DNA of 7,959 bases from an uncultured Chromatiaceae bacterium (GCA_946481195.1 CAMLNG010000157.1:1-7959); one strand, 5' to 3'. Positions 1 to 6,622 are shown, counted from the stretch's first letter. Numbers and translations: made by a program. The notes: generated by a model from the sequence alone, not told the origin.

Positions 1-51
1 ACAGTCATCTTGAATTCTTTGGCTCTTGATGGTAAATGAAATGTGACAAAA

Positions 52-79
52 ATTATAGAAATAATTGAATCGCTGTAAC
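52..79 (-). promoter_or_regulatory. Candidate leftward promoter
   Basis: Read on the minus strand, a perfect TATAAT lies at 57-52. A GTTACA hexamer (4 of 6 matches to TTGACA) lies at 79-74, with a 16-bp spacer. The -35 part overlaps the dyad at 71-83, so a protein bound there would block it. A minus-strand ATG at 8-6 lies about 44 nt downstream but lacks a good Shine-Dalgarno. This is a sequence match only; AT-rich DNA gives such matches by chance. Confidence 0.35.
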
Positions 80-83
80 AGCG
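71..83. promoter_or_regulatory. Perfect 13-bp dyad, possible operator
   Basis: CGCTGTAACAGCG is two 6-bp arms around a single central base. It overlaps the -35 of the leftward promoter candidate. It also lies just downstream of a rightward GTGACA-N16-TTGAAT candidate (43-70). Short perfect dyads in leaders of efflux operons are often targets of dimeric repressors, but no regulator gene is visible here to match it to. Confidence 0.35.
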
Positions 84-211
84 TCCATATGCAACTGAAA
101 CGGTCTTTACCTTGTTAAAAAGTGCAGAACGGGGCCAATATGCGACCAAATGCCGCAACGATAAGACCAATCACCCAACTAAATATTTTGTTGCATTTAA
201 TCCCTCGCCCG

Positions 212-252
212 TCCCAATTTTCACTGGGAATTTCATCATTGCCTCATATACT
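212..252 (+). promoter_or_regulatory. Weak candidate promoter region for the efflux operon
   Basis: TATACT at 247-252 is a 5 of 6 match to a -10 box and would start transcription about 35 nt before the RND start codon. No good -35 lies at the right distance; the best is CTGGGA at 224-229, with 3 of 6 matches. A TCCCA-N8-TGGGA inverted repeat (212-229) covers that -35 position and could bind a regulator. An activator-dependent promoter would fit a poor -35, but this is speculative. Confidence 0.25.
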
Positions 253-293
253 CGCCCGATAGTTATTGTGGAAGTCGCTGTGGAATTGCTGTC

Positions 294-3200
294 ATGAATC
301 TGACCCGAGCCGCCTGTAAAAACCCCGCAGCCACCTTTGTGCTGGTGTGCCTGATTTTATTGTTTGGTTTGTTGGCTTTGTACAAATTGCCGATACAGCT
401 CCTGCCGGATTTGGACCGGCCGCAGATTTTTATCAATAACGGCTGGCGCGCAGCGGCACCGCAGGAAATGGAAGCAACCATCATAGAGCCGCAGGAAAAT
501 ACGCTGCGTAATGTGCCGGGCGTGGTTGAAATTCAAAGTAATGTTGGCCAGGGGTTTGGCTCTATCTCACTGACTTTTGAAGTCGGTCAGGACATGCAGC
601 GCGCCATGCTGGATGTGATTAATGCGCTCAATCAGGCGCCGCCACGGCCGCGTGAAGCGCAGGAACCACAGATTAACGTTGGCAGCGGCCGCGGTAATGT
701 CGCCTCCATTCTGATTAAACAAATGAACCCGGCGGCCGGTGATGATTTTGGCCCTTATCTGAAACTCATTCGCGACAATGTCGGGCCGCGGCTGCGGGCT
801 ATCCCGGGCGTCAGCAATGTGCAGCTGGCGTCGGATTTACCACGTGAACTGCATATTACTTTCGATCCTTACAAAATGGCGGCGCTTGGCATTGGCATTG
901 AACAGCTGCAAAGCAGCATCAGTCGTTCGGTCAATATGTCCGGCGGTTTTGCCGAAGTTGGCCGCCGTCAATATACAGTGCGCTTTGAAGGCCAGTTTGA
1001 GCCAGCGGATTATGCGCGGATGATTGTGTCTTATAATCAGGGCCGGCCGGTGTATTTGCAGGAAATCGCCGAAGTTGAGCTGGGTTATCCGGAAATTAAC
1101 GGTTTTACCAAACGCAACGGCTTGCCGGCCTATTATCTGACGCTGGAGCGTGGTGAAAACTCCAATACAGTGGCCATTCTGGATGAAGTGAATAAAGCCA
1201 TTGTCGAGCTGAACCGCGACATTCTGGCGCCCAAGCAACTGGAAATGGAACTGAGTTTCGACGCTTCTATCCATATCCGCCGCGCCATTGCGCTGGTTAA
1301 TTCAAACTTGTGGCTTGGCGTCGCACTGAGTCTTGGCATTCTGTATATATTCCTGCGCGGCTGGAAAGCCACGATGTTGATTGGCCTGACCATTCCGGTT
1401 TGTCTGCTGATTGCTTTTGTCGTGTTGCAGGCCTTTGGCCGCAGCCTCAATGTGATTTCACTGGCAGGCCTGGCTTTTGCTGTTGGCATGGTGCTGGATG
1501 CGGCTATTGTGGTGCAGGAAAACATAGTCCGGTTGATGCAGCAGGGGTTGGCGCTTAGTGCGGCTATAAAACTCGGTTGCCGGCAAGTCGGTGGCGCTTT
1601 GTTAGCCTCGACCGCCACCACAGTCGCGATTTTCTTGCCAGTGCTTTATATGCAAGGTGTGGAAGGCCAGCTGTTTTATGATTTAGCCCTGACCTTGGCG
1701 GTGTCGATTTCCGCTTCGATGCTGGTCGCGCTGACCTTGTTACCGGTTTGCACCATGCTGTGGTTTAAACCGAGCGATATCAAACCAGATCCGTTGGCAG
1801 CAAAATGGACACAGCTCAGCCGCGCTGTGATGCAACTGACTCAAGGTAAAACCCGTGCTATCGGTTGGTCTTTGGCATTAGTGCCGGGAGCCATGCTGTT
1901 GATGATGGTGTTATTACCCAAAGCAGACTTTTTACCCCAAGCCAATGGTGACGGCATTTTTACCGGTTTTACCTTGCCGCCGGGTGGCAATATCAAAGTG
2001 ATGGAGCAGGAAATTGGCCAGTTACTGGTGCAGCGCCTGAAGCCTTATTATGAAGATAAAAAGTATCCGGCTATCAAAGGCTACAACCTGTCGATGTTCT
2101 CTGCTTTTAACGTGCTCTTTGTGTATCCGGAAGACCCGCGTGCAGTCAACGACATGCTGACCTTGCTGCGCACTGAAATTTTAAAAGATTTACCGGATAC
2201 TGAATCCTTCAGCTTCCGCGCCAGTTTACTGAATTTTGGTTTTAATTCCGGCCGCGAAATGTTTGTTGATTTCCAGGGCCCCGATACGGATTTCCTGATG
2301 GCGCAGGCCGCAGCGGCCAAAACCATCATTGAGCAAAAACTGCCAGGCGCCAATGTACAGGCCGAACCTGGGCTGCAGCAAAACCAGCCGGAACTGCGCA
2401 TCCTGCCGGATGAACACAATATTGCTCAGGCCGGCGTGGACCGCTTTTCGGTGGCAACGGCCATCCGCGCTGTAACAGACGGCATTTATGTCGGTGAGCA
2501 ATTCGACGGCAACGAGCGGATGGATATTATTCTGCGCGCGCCAGCCTGGGATAACCCGGAACAATTGCAGGCCACGCCGATTTTCACCCAGCAGGCCGGT
2601 GTGCAGACGCTCGGCCAGCTGACGCAGATGCAGCGCACGGTCGGCCCAACCACCTTATTACGCGTCAACGGCCTGCGCACTGTCAGTCTGCAAGTTTCGC
2701 CGCCTGCGACAATGGCGCTGGAAGATGTGGTCAATGTGTTGCAACAGGACATAGTACAACCGCTGCGCAATCAGTATGGTAACGAGATGACGGTGCAATT
2801 TCGCGGCAGCGCCGACCGGCTGGAAAAAGCGATGCAGGCGATGCTGGCCAACTTTGTCGTGGCGGTGCTGATTCTGTTTTTATTGATGGCGGCCTTGTTT
2901 AAATCTGCACGCGATAGTCTGCTGGTATTGCTGACCATGCCAATGGCATTGGCTGGTGGTGTGATTGGACTTAAATTGCTGAATCTGTTTGTGTTCCAGT
3001 CGCTGGATTTGCTGACGATGATTGGGTTTATCATTTTGCTCGGCTTAGTTGTCAACAACGCCATTTTGCTGGTCGAGCAGTATCGCCAGTCATTGGCGCT
3101 GGGTATGGCGCAGCTGGAGGCCATTGAATTTGCGGTACAAATTCGGGCACGACCAATTTTTATGAGTACTTTGACCAGTATTTTCGGCATGTTGCCGCTG

Positions 3201-3380
3201 GCGCTGATCCCGGGCGTGGGCACTGAAATTTATCGCGGTCTGGCCATCGTCATTGTTGGTGGTATGACTTTTAGTATGTTGTTCAGTCTGATTTTAGTGC
3301 CTGCAATGCTGCAGGCGTTACCGGCCAAACGCCGGGAAAAACCTGTTTATGTTGCCGAGGTCGCCCATGAAACTGCCTGA
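294..3380 (+). CDS. RND-family efflux transporter, inner-membrane permease subunit
   Basis: This 1028-residue protein is a full-length proton-driven resistance-nodulation-division pump, AcrB-like (AcrB is 1049). TM1 is near residues 14-32, followed by a periplasmic domain to about 333. TM2-TM6 span about 336-489, TM7 about 522-541, the second periplasmic domain about 545-850, and TM8-TM12 about 853-1006. This is the duplicated RND fold. TM4 carries GMVLDAAIVVQEN (398-410) and TM10 VVNNAILLVE (919-928). Against AcrB, Asp407 is kept as D402, Asp408 is Ala403, Lys940 is Asn921, Arg971 is R951 and Thr978 is Ser958. The start is supported by GGAA at 282-285, 8 nt upstream. The adaptor gene follows and overlaps, the reverse of the acrAB order. 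Substrate cannot be predicted; the long periplasmic loops and Asp402 favour the HAE1 drug/hydrophobe group over heavy-metal pumps. Confidence 0.93.
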   Translation: MNLTRAACKNPAATFVLVCLILLFGLLALYKLPIQLLPDLDRPQIFINNGWRAAAPQEMEATIIEPQENTLRNVPGVVEIQSNVGQGFGSISLTFEVGQDMQRAMLDVINALNQAPPRPREAQEPQINVGSGRGNVASILIKQMNPAAGDDFGPYLKLIRDNVGPRLRAIPGVSNVQLASDLPRELHITFDPYKMAALGIGIEQLQSSISRSVNMSGGFAEVGRRQYTVRFEGQFEPADYARMIVSYNQGRPVYLQEIAEVELGYPEINGFTKRNGLPAYYLTLERGENSNTVAILDEVNKAIVELNRDILAPKQLEMELSFDASIHIRRAIALVNSNLWLGVALSLGILYIFLRGWKATMLIGLTIPVCLLIAFVVLQAFGRSLNVISLAGLAFAVGMVLDAAIVVQENIVRLMQQGLALSAAIKLGCRQVGGALLASTATTVAIFLPVLYMQGVEGQLFYDLALTLAVSISASMLVALTLLPVCTMLWFKPSDIKPDPLAAKWTQLSRAVMQLTQGKTRAIGWSLALVPGAMLLMMVLLPKADFLPQANGDGIFTGFTLPPGGNIKVMEQEIGQLLVQRLKPYYEDKKYPAIKGYNLSMFSAFNVLFVYPEDPRAVNDMLTLLRTEILKDLPDTESFSFRASLLNFGFNSGREMFVDFQGPDTDFLMAQAAAAKTIIEQKLPGANVQAEPGLQQNQPELRILPDEHNIAQAGVDRFSVATAIRAVTDGIYVGEQFDGNERMDIILRAPAWDNPEQLQATPIFTQQAGVQTLGQLTQMQRTVGPTTLLRVNGLRTVSLQVSPPATMALEDVVNVLQQDIVQPLRNQYGNEMTVQFRGSADRLEKAMQAMLANFVVAVLILFLLMAALFKSARDSLLVLLTMPMALAGGVIGLKLLNLFVFQSLDLLTMIGFIILLGLVVNNAILLVEQYRQSLALGMAQLEAIEFAVQIRARPIFMSTLTSIFGMLPLALIPGVGTEIYRGLAIVIVGGMTFSMLFSLILVPAMLQALPAKRREKPVYVAEVAHETA
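3357..3360 (+). promoter_or_regulatory. Ribosome binding site that sets the adaptor start
   Basis: GAGG ends 6 nt before the ATG at 3367. An upstream in-frame ATG at 3349 has no comparable site and would put an Arg/Pro-containing extension in front of an ordinary signal peptide. The site lies inside the end of the RND gene, so the two genes are probably translationally coupled. Confidence 0.65.
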
Positions 3381-4473
3381 GAAAAAAATCCTGTTAAAGC
3401 TGTTGTTTGGTGTTGTGCTGACTGCGCCCGGCCTTTTTGTCGTTGGTGTACAGGCACAGGAACAGGCGCCGGCGCGGGTGGTTAGCACGGCGCCGGTACG
3501 CACTATGTCCATTGCGCCGACGATGATGGTGTCCGGCCAGGTGCAGAGTAAATATCAGTCGAATTTAAGTACGGGTGTCGATGGCCGGCTCGACTGGATA
3601 GCTGAACCCGGCCAGCAGGTCAAAGCCGGTGAAGTGCTGGCCCGCCTGGATTTAAAGCCTTTGCAGCTACGCGCCGCAGAGCTGCAGGCACAGCTGAAAC
3701 GGGCGCAAATTCAGTCACAGCGGCTGGACAAAGAACTGACGCGTCAGCGTAGTCTGCTCAGTAAAGCGCTGGTGTCACAGACTTTAGTTGATCAAACCCA
3801 GGCGGAAGTGGATCTGGCACGCGCCGATATTGAACTGAGTCAGGCATCTTTAGCGCAGCTGCAGGATCAGCTGAGTCGCGCCGAGTTAAAAGCGCCTTTT
3901 GCCGGTGTGGTCAGTCAGCGTTTTCATCAGCTGGGCGAAGAGATCAGCCGCAGCGCGCCTTTGTTGCAGCTGGTGAATCTGGAGCAGCTGGAAGTACGGA
4001 TCTATGCGCCGCTGCAATATGCGCCTTATGTGCAGCCGGGCCAGCAGGTGTCGGTGTTTGATCAGCAAGGGCAACGTTCGCTGACCGTGTTGTCGATTAT
4101 TCCGGTATCCGACAGCCGCTCGCAAACTTTTGAAGTGCGGCTGCAGGCCAAAGATAATGGCTTTCAGGTTGGGCAGCTGGTCAGTGTTGGTATTCCGACT
4201 GCCGTGGCAAAAGAGAGCTTGGTGATCCACCGCGATGCGCTGGTGCTGGCACAGCAACAACATTCGGTATTCCGGGTGGCCGCCAACAAAGCCGAGCAGG
4301 TCAAAGTGGCATTGGGACAGGGCCAGGGCGAATGGCTGCAGGTTGAAGGTGAACTGCATAATGGCGATCAGCTGGTCGTGCGTGGTGCCGATACGCTGAC
4401 AGACGGCAGCGCCGTGCGGGTGCTGAGTGCAGAAGAGTTTAAACTGGCCGGCAGCCGCGCCGGCGTACAATAA
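3367..4473 (+). CDS. RND efflux periplasmic adaptor (membrane fusion protein)
   Basis: This 368-residue protein is the periplasmic adaptor linking the RND pump to an outer-membrane channel. It begins with a signal peptide (Lys-rich start, hydrophobic about 8-28, likely cleavage after VQA at 28-30). No lipobox Cys is seen, so it is probably not a lipoprotein. A split lipoyl-like domain (about 60-95 and 172-203, with GQQVKAGEVLARLD and APFAGVVSQR) flanks a coiled-coil hairpin (about 97-172). A beta-barrel (about 207-280) and a membrane-proximal domain follow. The hairpin contains R126-xxx-L130-xxxxxx-S137, matching the RxxxLxxxxxxS motif described for adaptors that dock to TolC. The start overlaps the RND stop by 14 nt. 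No outer-membrane factor gene follows; the operon ends at the hairpin at 4479-4540, so the channel must be encoded elsewhere. Confidence 0.92.
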   Translation: MKLPEKKILLKLLFGVVLTAPGLFVVGVQAQEQAPARVVSTAPVRTMSIAPTMMVSGQVQSKYQSNLSTGVDGRLDWIAEPGQQVKAGEVLARLDLKPLQLRAAELQAQLKRAQIQSQRLDKELTRQRSLLSKALVSQTLVDQTQAEVDLARADIELSQASLAQLQDQLSRAELKAPFAGVVSQRFHQLGEEISRSAPLLQLVNLEQLEVRIYAPLQYAPYVQPGQQVSVFDQQGQRSLTVLSIIPVSDSRSQTFEVRLQAKDNGFQVGQLVSVGIPTAVAKESLVIHRDALVLAQQQHSVFRVAANKAEQVKVALGQGQGEWLQVEGELHNGDQLVVRGADTLTDGSAVRVLSAEEFKLAGSRAGVQ

Positions 4474-4478
4474 CAGCT

Positions 4479-4540
4479 GGGGTCAGGTCTTGCTCCGTGC
4501 ACCTTCGATGCATGGAGCAAGACCTGACCCTCATTTTTTT
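4479..4540 (+). terminator. Rho-independent terminator formed by a REP-like palindrome
   Basis: The left arm (4480-4500, beginning GGGTCAGGTCTTGCTCC) pairs with the right arm (4510-4530, ending GCAAGACCTGACCC). The stem is 21 bp with one G-U wobble, and the loop is 9 nt. Seven T's follow at 4534-4540. It starts 6 nt after the adaptor stop codon, so it should end the efflux transcript. No equal T-run lies on the other side, so it acts in one direction. The GGGGTCAGGTCTTGC/GCAAGACCTGACCC pattern resembles dispersed palindromes in other gammaproteobacteria; see findings. Confidence 0.85.
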
Positions 4541-4595
4541 GCTGAGAAACGAACCGCTCCTGCAAGTCATCATGACACCACTGATTAATTCCTAT

Positions 4596-4615
4596 AGATG
4601 GCTGGATAGCCATCT
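4596..4615. repeat. Perfect 8-bp hairpin in the intergenic region
   Basis: AGATGGCT and AGCCATCT pair exactly around a GGAT tetraloop; a ninth U-G pair is possible. No T-run follows, so it is not an intrinsic terminator. It lies between the efflux terminator and the mraZ promoter. It may be an RNA structure, a protein site or chance. Confidence 0.45.
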
Positions 4616-4653
4616 GGTCTAATACTGCCCTCAGCTTTGTTTCTTTTGGTTAC

Positions 4654-4670
4654 GCGGCACTTTTTGCCGC
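4654..4670. repeat. Small GC-rich hairpin in the intergenic region
   Basis: GCGGCA and TGCCGC pair over 6 bp around a CTTTT loop. It is followed by TTGATC rather than a T-run, so any terminator role is weak. It lies just upstream of the GATC-rich, pyrimidine-rich part of the mraZ control region. Confidence 0.35.
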
Positions 4671-4696
4671 TTGATCTGCCGATCTGTGGATTTTTC

Positions 4697-4722
4697 TCCC
4701 ACTTTTTCCCCCTTTTTTCCCA
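4697..4722 (-). promoter_or_regulatory. Minus-strand TGGGA repeats, possible second MraZ site
   Basis: This pyrimidine tract, read on the minus strand, gives TGGGA (4722-4718), six bases, GGGGA (4711-4707), five bases, TGGGA (4701-4697), with A-runs between. MraZ of E. coli is known to bind TGGGN direct repeats spaced by 5 nt, and this spacing is close to that. The orientation is opposite to the main operator and it lies about 60 bp upstream of the -35. A simple low-complexity tract is the alternative. Confidence 0.35.
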
Positions 4723-4782
4723 CCTTAGCCGCAAGCCGCATTTTTATTGGATCTTATTCGATCGATCCCTTGGGGTTTCGCC

Positions 4783-4812
4783 TTGACAATGCCGAATTTT
4801 CAGCCCTAAACT
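4783..4812 (+). promoter_or_regulatory. Promoter of the dcw cluster (Pmra)
   Basis: A perfect TTGACA lies at 4783-4788. With an 18-bp spacer, TAAACT (4 of 6 matches) lies at 4807-4812. Transcription would start near 4819, giving a leader of about 65 nt before mraZ. The MraZ boxes begin right at the expected start point, as suits a repressor site. The -10 is weak, and a neighbouring hexamer could be used instead. Confidence 0.6.
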
Positions 4813-4821
4813 GTGACATTG

Positions 4822-4856
4822 TGGAAGATTGTGGGTCAATGTGGATCTTCTACGGA
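4822..4856 (+). promoter_or_regulatory. MraZ operator: phased TGGNN direct repeats
   Basis: TGGAA (4822-4826), TGGGT (4832-4836) and TGGAT (4842-4846) are separated by exactly 5 nt each, with a degenerate fourth unit ACGGA at 4852-4856. A further TGGGA lies at 4873-4877, one base out of phase. E. coli MraZ represses its own operon by binding three TGGGN repeats with 5-nt spacers, so period, number and position all fit. Only one of the three in-phase boxes has the full TGGG core. Confidence 0.75.
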
Positions 4857-4884
4857 TCAAATAATAACCAAGTGGGATCAATTC

Positions 4885-5355
4885 ATGTTTCGTGGGTCAT
4901 TTGCTCTGAGCCTGGACGACAAGGGACGGTTAACGCTGCCAACGCGTTACCGTGACCTGTTGTTGTCTGAAGCCAGTGGCCAACTGATCTGCACTATCGA
5001 CCATAAAGATCCCTGCTTGCTGCTGTATCCGTTGTCCGAATGGGAAGAAATCGAAGAGAAGCTGAAACGGCTGTCGAGTTTTAATCCGCAGGAACAACGC
5101 TTAAAACGTCTGTTATTGGGCCATGCCACCGACTGTGAAATGGACAAAAACGGCCGCATTCTGTTGCCTGCCACGCTGCGCTCCCACGCGCATTTAAGCA
5201 AAGGCCTGCGTTTGGTCGGGCAACTGAACAAATTTGAGATCTGGGACGAAGAGACCTGGCATCAGCGCGTCGCTGAAGACATGGCTGCTGAACAGGAACT
5301 TGCCCAGGCCGGTGATGCCGAGCTGTCAGAACGTTTAATGGACTTATCGCTATGA
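4885..5355 (+). CDS. mraZ: Transcriptional regulator MraZ
   Basis: This 156-residue protein (E. coli 152) is the DNA-binding repressor of the dcw cluster. It has two tandem SpoVT-AbrB-type (MraZ) domains, each with the signature DxxxR: D11-R15 in DDKGRLTLP and D87-R91 in DKNGRILLP. Other family landmarks are [15 protein letters not shown] (36-50), [13 protein letters not shown] (75-87) and the C-terminal SERLMDLSL. The start at 4885 gives the conserved MFRG N-terminus and has GGGA at 4874-4877, 7 nt upstream. An in-frame GTG at 4813 lies before the operator and is rejected. The stop overlaps the rsmH start as ATGA. The family forms ring-shaped oligomers, and here it probably regulates itself through the phased TGG boxes just upstream. 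Confidence 0.96.
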   Translation: MFRGSFALSLDDKGRLTLPTRYRDLLLSEASGQLICTIDHKDPCLLLYPLSEWEEIEEKLKRLSSFNPQEQRLKRLLLGHATDCEMDKNGRILLPATLRSHAHLSKGLRLVGQLNKFEIWDEETWHQRVAEDMAAEQELAQAGDAELSERLMDLSL

Positions 5356-6317
5356 GCCAGCCCGCACACATTTCAGTCTTGTTAACTGAGACCATCGAAG
5401 GGCTAGCCATTCGACCGGACGGTATTTACGTCGACGGTACTTTTGGCAGGGGAGGGCATAGCCGCGTGGTGTTAAGCCAGCTCGGGCCACAAGGCCGGTT
5501 GTTTGCCATTGACCGTGACCCTTCAGCAATCGCAGCTGCTGCGGCCGATGAGTTCGCTAAGGACGCCCGTTTTCATATCAGCCATTGTGCTTTTGCCGAG
5601 CTTGCCACAGTCGCAGCAGACCAGCAGATCACCGGCCAGGTTGACGGTATTTTACTGGATTTAGGTGTGTCATCGCCGCAACTGGATGACGCCGAACGTG
5701 GTTTTAGTTTTATGCGCGACGGTCCACTGGATATGCGGATGGACCCAACGTCCGGCATTTCAGCCGCCGACTGGCTGGCCAAAGCCGACGTTGAAGACAT
5801 CACTTTTGTGCTGCGCGAATACGGTGAAGAAAAATTCGCCTGGAAAATTGCCAACGCCATTGTGGAAGCGCGTGCTACTGAGCCTTTTACCCGTACCGCA
5901 CAGCTTGCGGCGTTAATTGCACGTGTGGTGCCGAAAAGTTTTAAAGAGAAAAAACACCCGGCCACCCGCAGTTTTCAGGGCATCCGCATTTATATCAACA
6001 GCGAGCTTGAGCAAGTAAATCAGGCGTTGGAAGCGGCTTTAACGGTATTAAAACCGGGTGGTCGCCTCGCGGTGATTAGTTTCCATTCGCTGGAAGACCG
6101 GCTGGTGAAGCAGTTTATGCGCAAACACAGTAAGCCGGCGCAACTGCCTAAAGGCATTGTGCTGACCGAAGCGCAAATGCGCCAGGATCTGGCGCTGAAA
6201 CTAATTGGCAAGGCCATGATGCCTTCCGATGCTGAGCTCGCCGCCAATCCGCGTTCGCGCAGCGCCGTGCTGCGGGTTGCCGAGCGCATGGGCAGCAGCG
6301 GGAGTGGCAAGGCATGA
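5352..6317 (+). CDS. rsmH: 16S rRNA m4C1402 N4-methyltransferase RsmH (MraW)
   Basis: This 321-residue enzyme (E. coli 313) transfers a methyl group from S-adenosylmethionine to N4 of C1402 in 16S rRNA at the ribosomal P site. Motifs in order: the SAM-binding loop [11 protein letters not shown] (27-37), [12 protein letters not shown] (101-112), GPLDMRMD (124-131), [15 protein letters not shown] (202-216), [10 protein letters not shown] (241-250) and [10 protein letters not shown] (299-308). All are intact. The family more often reads FQAIRI where this has FQGIRI, a mild change. The start is set by the ATGA overlap with mraZ and the conserved HISVLLTE beginning. No strong Shine-Dalgarno is visible, so translation probably depends on coupling to mraZ. 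It ends in an ATGA overlap with ftsL. Confidence 0.96.
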   Translation: MSQPAHISVLLTETIEGLAIRPDGIYVDGTFGRGGHSRVVLSQLGPQGRLFAIDRDPSAIAAAAADEFAKDARFHISHCAFAELATVAADQQITGQVDGILLDLGVSSPQLDDAERGFSFMRDGPLDMRMDPTSGISAADWLAKADVEDITFVLREYGEEKFAWKIANAIVEARATEPFTRTAQLAALIARVVPKSFKEKKHPATRSFQGIRIYINSELEQVNQALEAALTVLKPGGRLAVISFHSLEDRLVKQFMRKHSKPAQLPKGIVLTEAQMRQDLALKLIGKAMMPSDAELAANPRSRSAVLRVAERMGSSGSGKA

Positions 6318-6622
6318 GCGCTATCCGGCTGAACCGACTGATTTTACAGGATTTAGGCCAGCATAAGCTGGTGATCCTGCTGTTAATTGGCGCTATGGGT
6401 TCGGCTCTGGCAGTGATTGAGCTGACGCATATGAACCGGCAGCTGACCATCAGCCAGGACAAATTATTTCAACAAAGAGATGCGCTGGATATGGAATGGC
6501 GCAATTTATTGGTCGAACAGCGAGCTTTGTCTGAGCATAGCCGCGTTGAAGAGCTGGCAAAGAAACAGCTGCTGATGGTTCGTCCGCTGGGACAGCAAGA
6601 TATAGTGGTGGATGAACCATGA
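6314..6622 (+). CDS. ftsL: Cell division protein FtsL
   Basis: This 102-residue bitopic membrane protein is somewhat shorter than the E. coli form (121), mainly at the N-terminus. A short cytoplasmic segment (1-17) leads to one membrane helix (about 18-36), then a periplasmic coiled coil (about 40-85). The family block [20 protein letters not shown] (61-80) is clear and resembles E. coli EWRNLILEENALGDHSRVE. FtsL joins FtsB and FtsQ in the divisome and helps activate FtsWI at the septum. The start overlaps the rsmH stop (ATGA), with GGGAG at 6300-6304 as a possible ribosome binding site. Its stop overlaps the ftsI start the same way. FtsL evolves quickly, so position in the cluster adds much to the assignment. 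Confidence 0.93.
   Translation: MSAIRLNRLILQDLGQHKLVILLLIGAMGSALAVIELTHMNRQLTISQDKLFQQRDALDMEWRNLLVEQRALSEHSRVEELAKKQLLMVRPLGQQDIVVDEP

Larger units (their letters stand above)
1..293. other. Non-coding leader upstream of the efflux operon
   Basis: I see no convincing gene here. All three + frames hit a stop within the first 39 nt, so any upstream + strand gene ends at or before 39. The segment is visibly AT-richer than the coding DNA after it. It contains a 13-bp dyad (71-83), a TATAAT box on the minus strand (52-57), a short TCCCA/TGGGA inverted repeat (212-229) and a TATACT hexamer (247-252). An ATG on the minus strand at 8-6 could begin a divergent gene, but only two further bases of it are present. 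The arrangement resembles a shared control region between a regulator and an efflux operon, which is inference. Confidence 0.5.
4673..4879. other. Cluster of eight GATC (Dam) sites before mraZ
   Basis: GATC occurs at 4673, 4681, 4750, 4760, 4764, 4844, 4855 and 4876: eight copies in 207 bp, against about one expected by chance. The last three each overlap a TGG/CGG box of the MraZ operator region. Many gammaproteobacteria have Dam methylase and SeqA; a methylation role here is inference. Confidence 0.55.

Noticed and set aside
112..297. 61-residue + strand reading frame before the RND gene
   Set aside because: It begins at a TTG without a ribosome binding site, shows no recognisable domain or signal, and overlaps the RND start. 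It is best read as a chance frame in the leader.
3349..3366. Earlier ATG for the adaptor
   Set aside because: GAGG at 3357-3360 is ideally placed for the ATG at 3367, and the downstream start gives a normal signal peptide.
4447..4464. GCCGGC-N6-GCCGGC inverted repeat at the end of the adaptor gene
   Set aside because: It lies within codons, has no T-run, and GCCGG/CCGGC words are common throughout these genes; the real terminator is just downstream.
294..4473. CRISPR arrays, tRNA/rRNA genes, insertion sequences or a phage/defence module
   Set aside because: I looked for spaced direct repeats, tRNA-like structures and transposase frames in the window and saw none; apart from the palindrome at 4479-4540 nothing suggests mobile DNA.
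4813..4884. Upstream in-frame GTG that would extend MraZ by 24 residues
   Set aside because: The family starts at MFRG (4885), and the extension would be encoded by the operator itself, almost at the predicted transcription start.
5081..6462. Long minus-strand frames opposite mraZ, rsmH and ftsL
   Set aside because: They are complements of strongly conserved genes, rich in Ser/Arg/Ala as shadow frames usually are, with no recognisable motifs.
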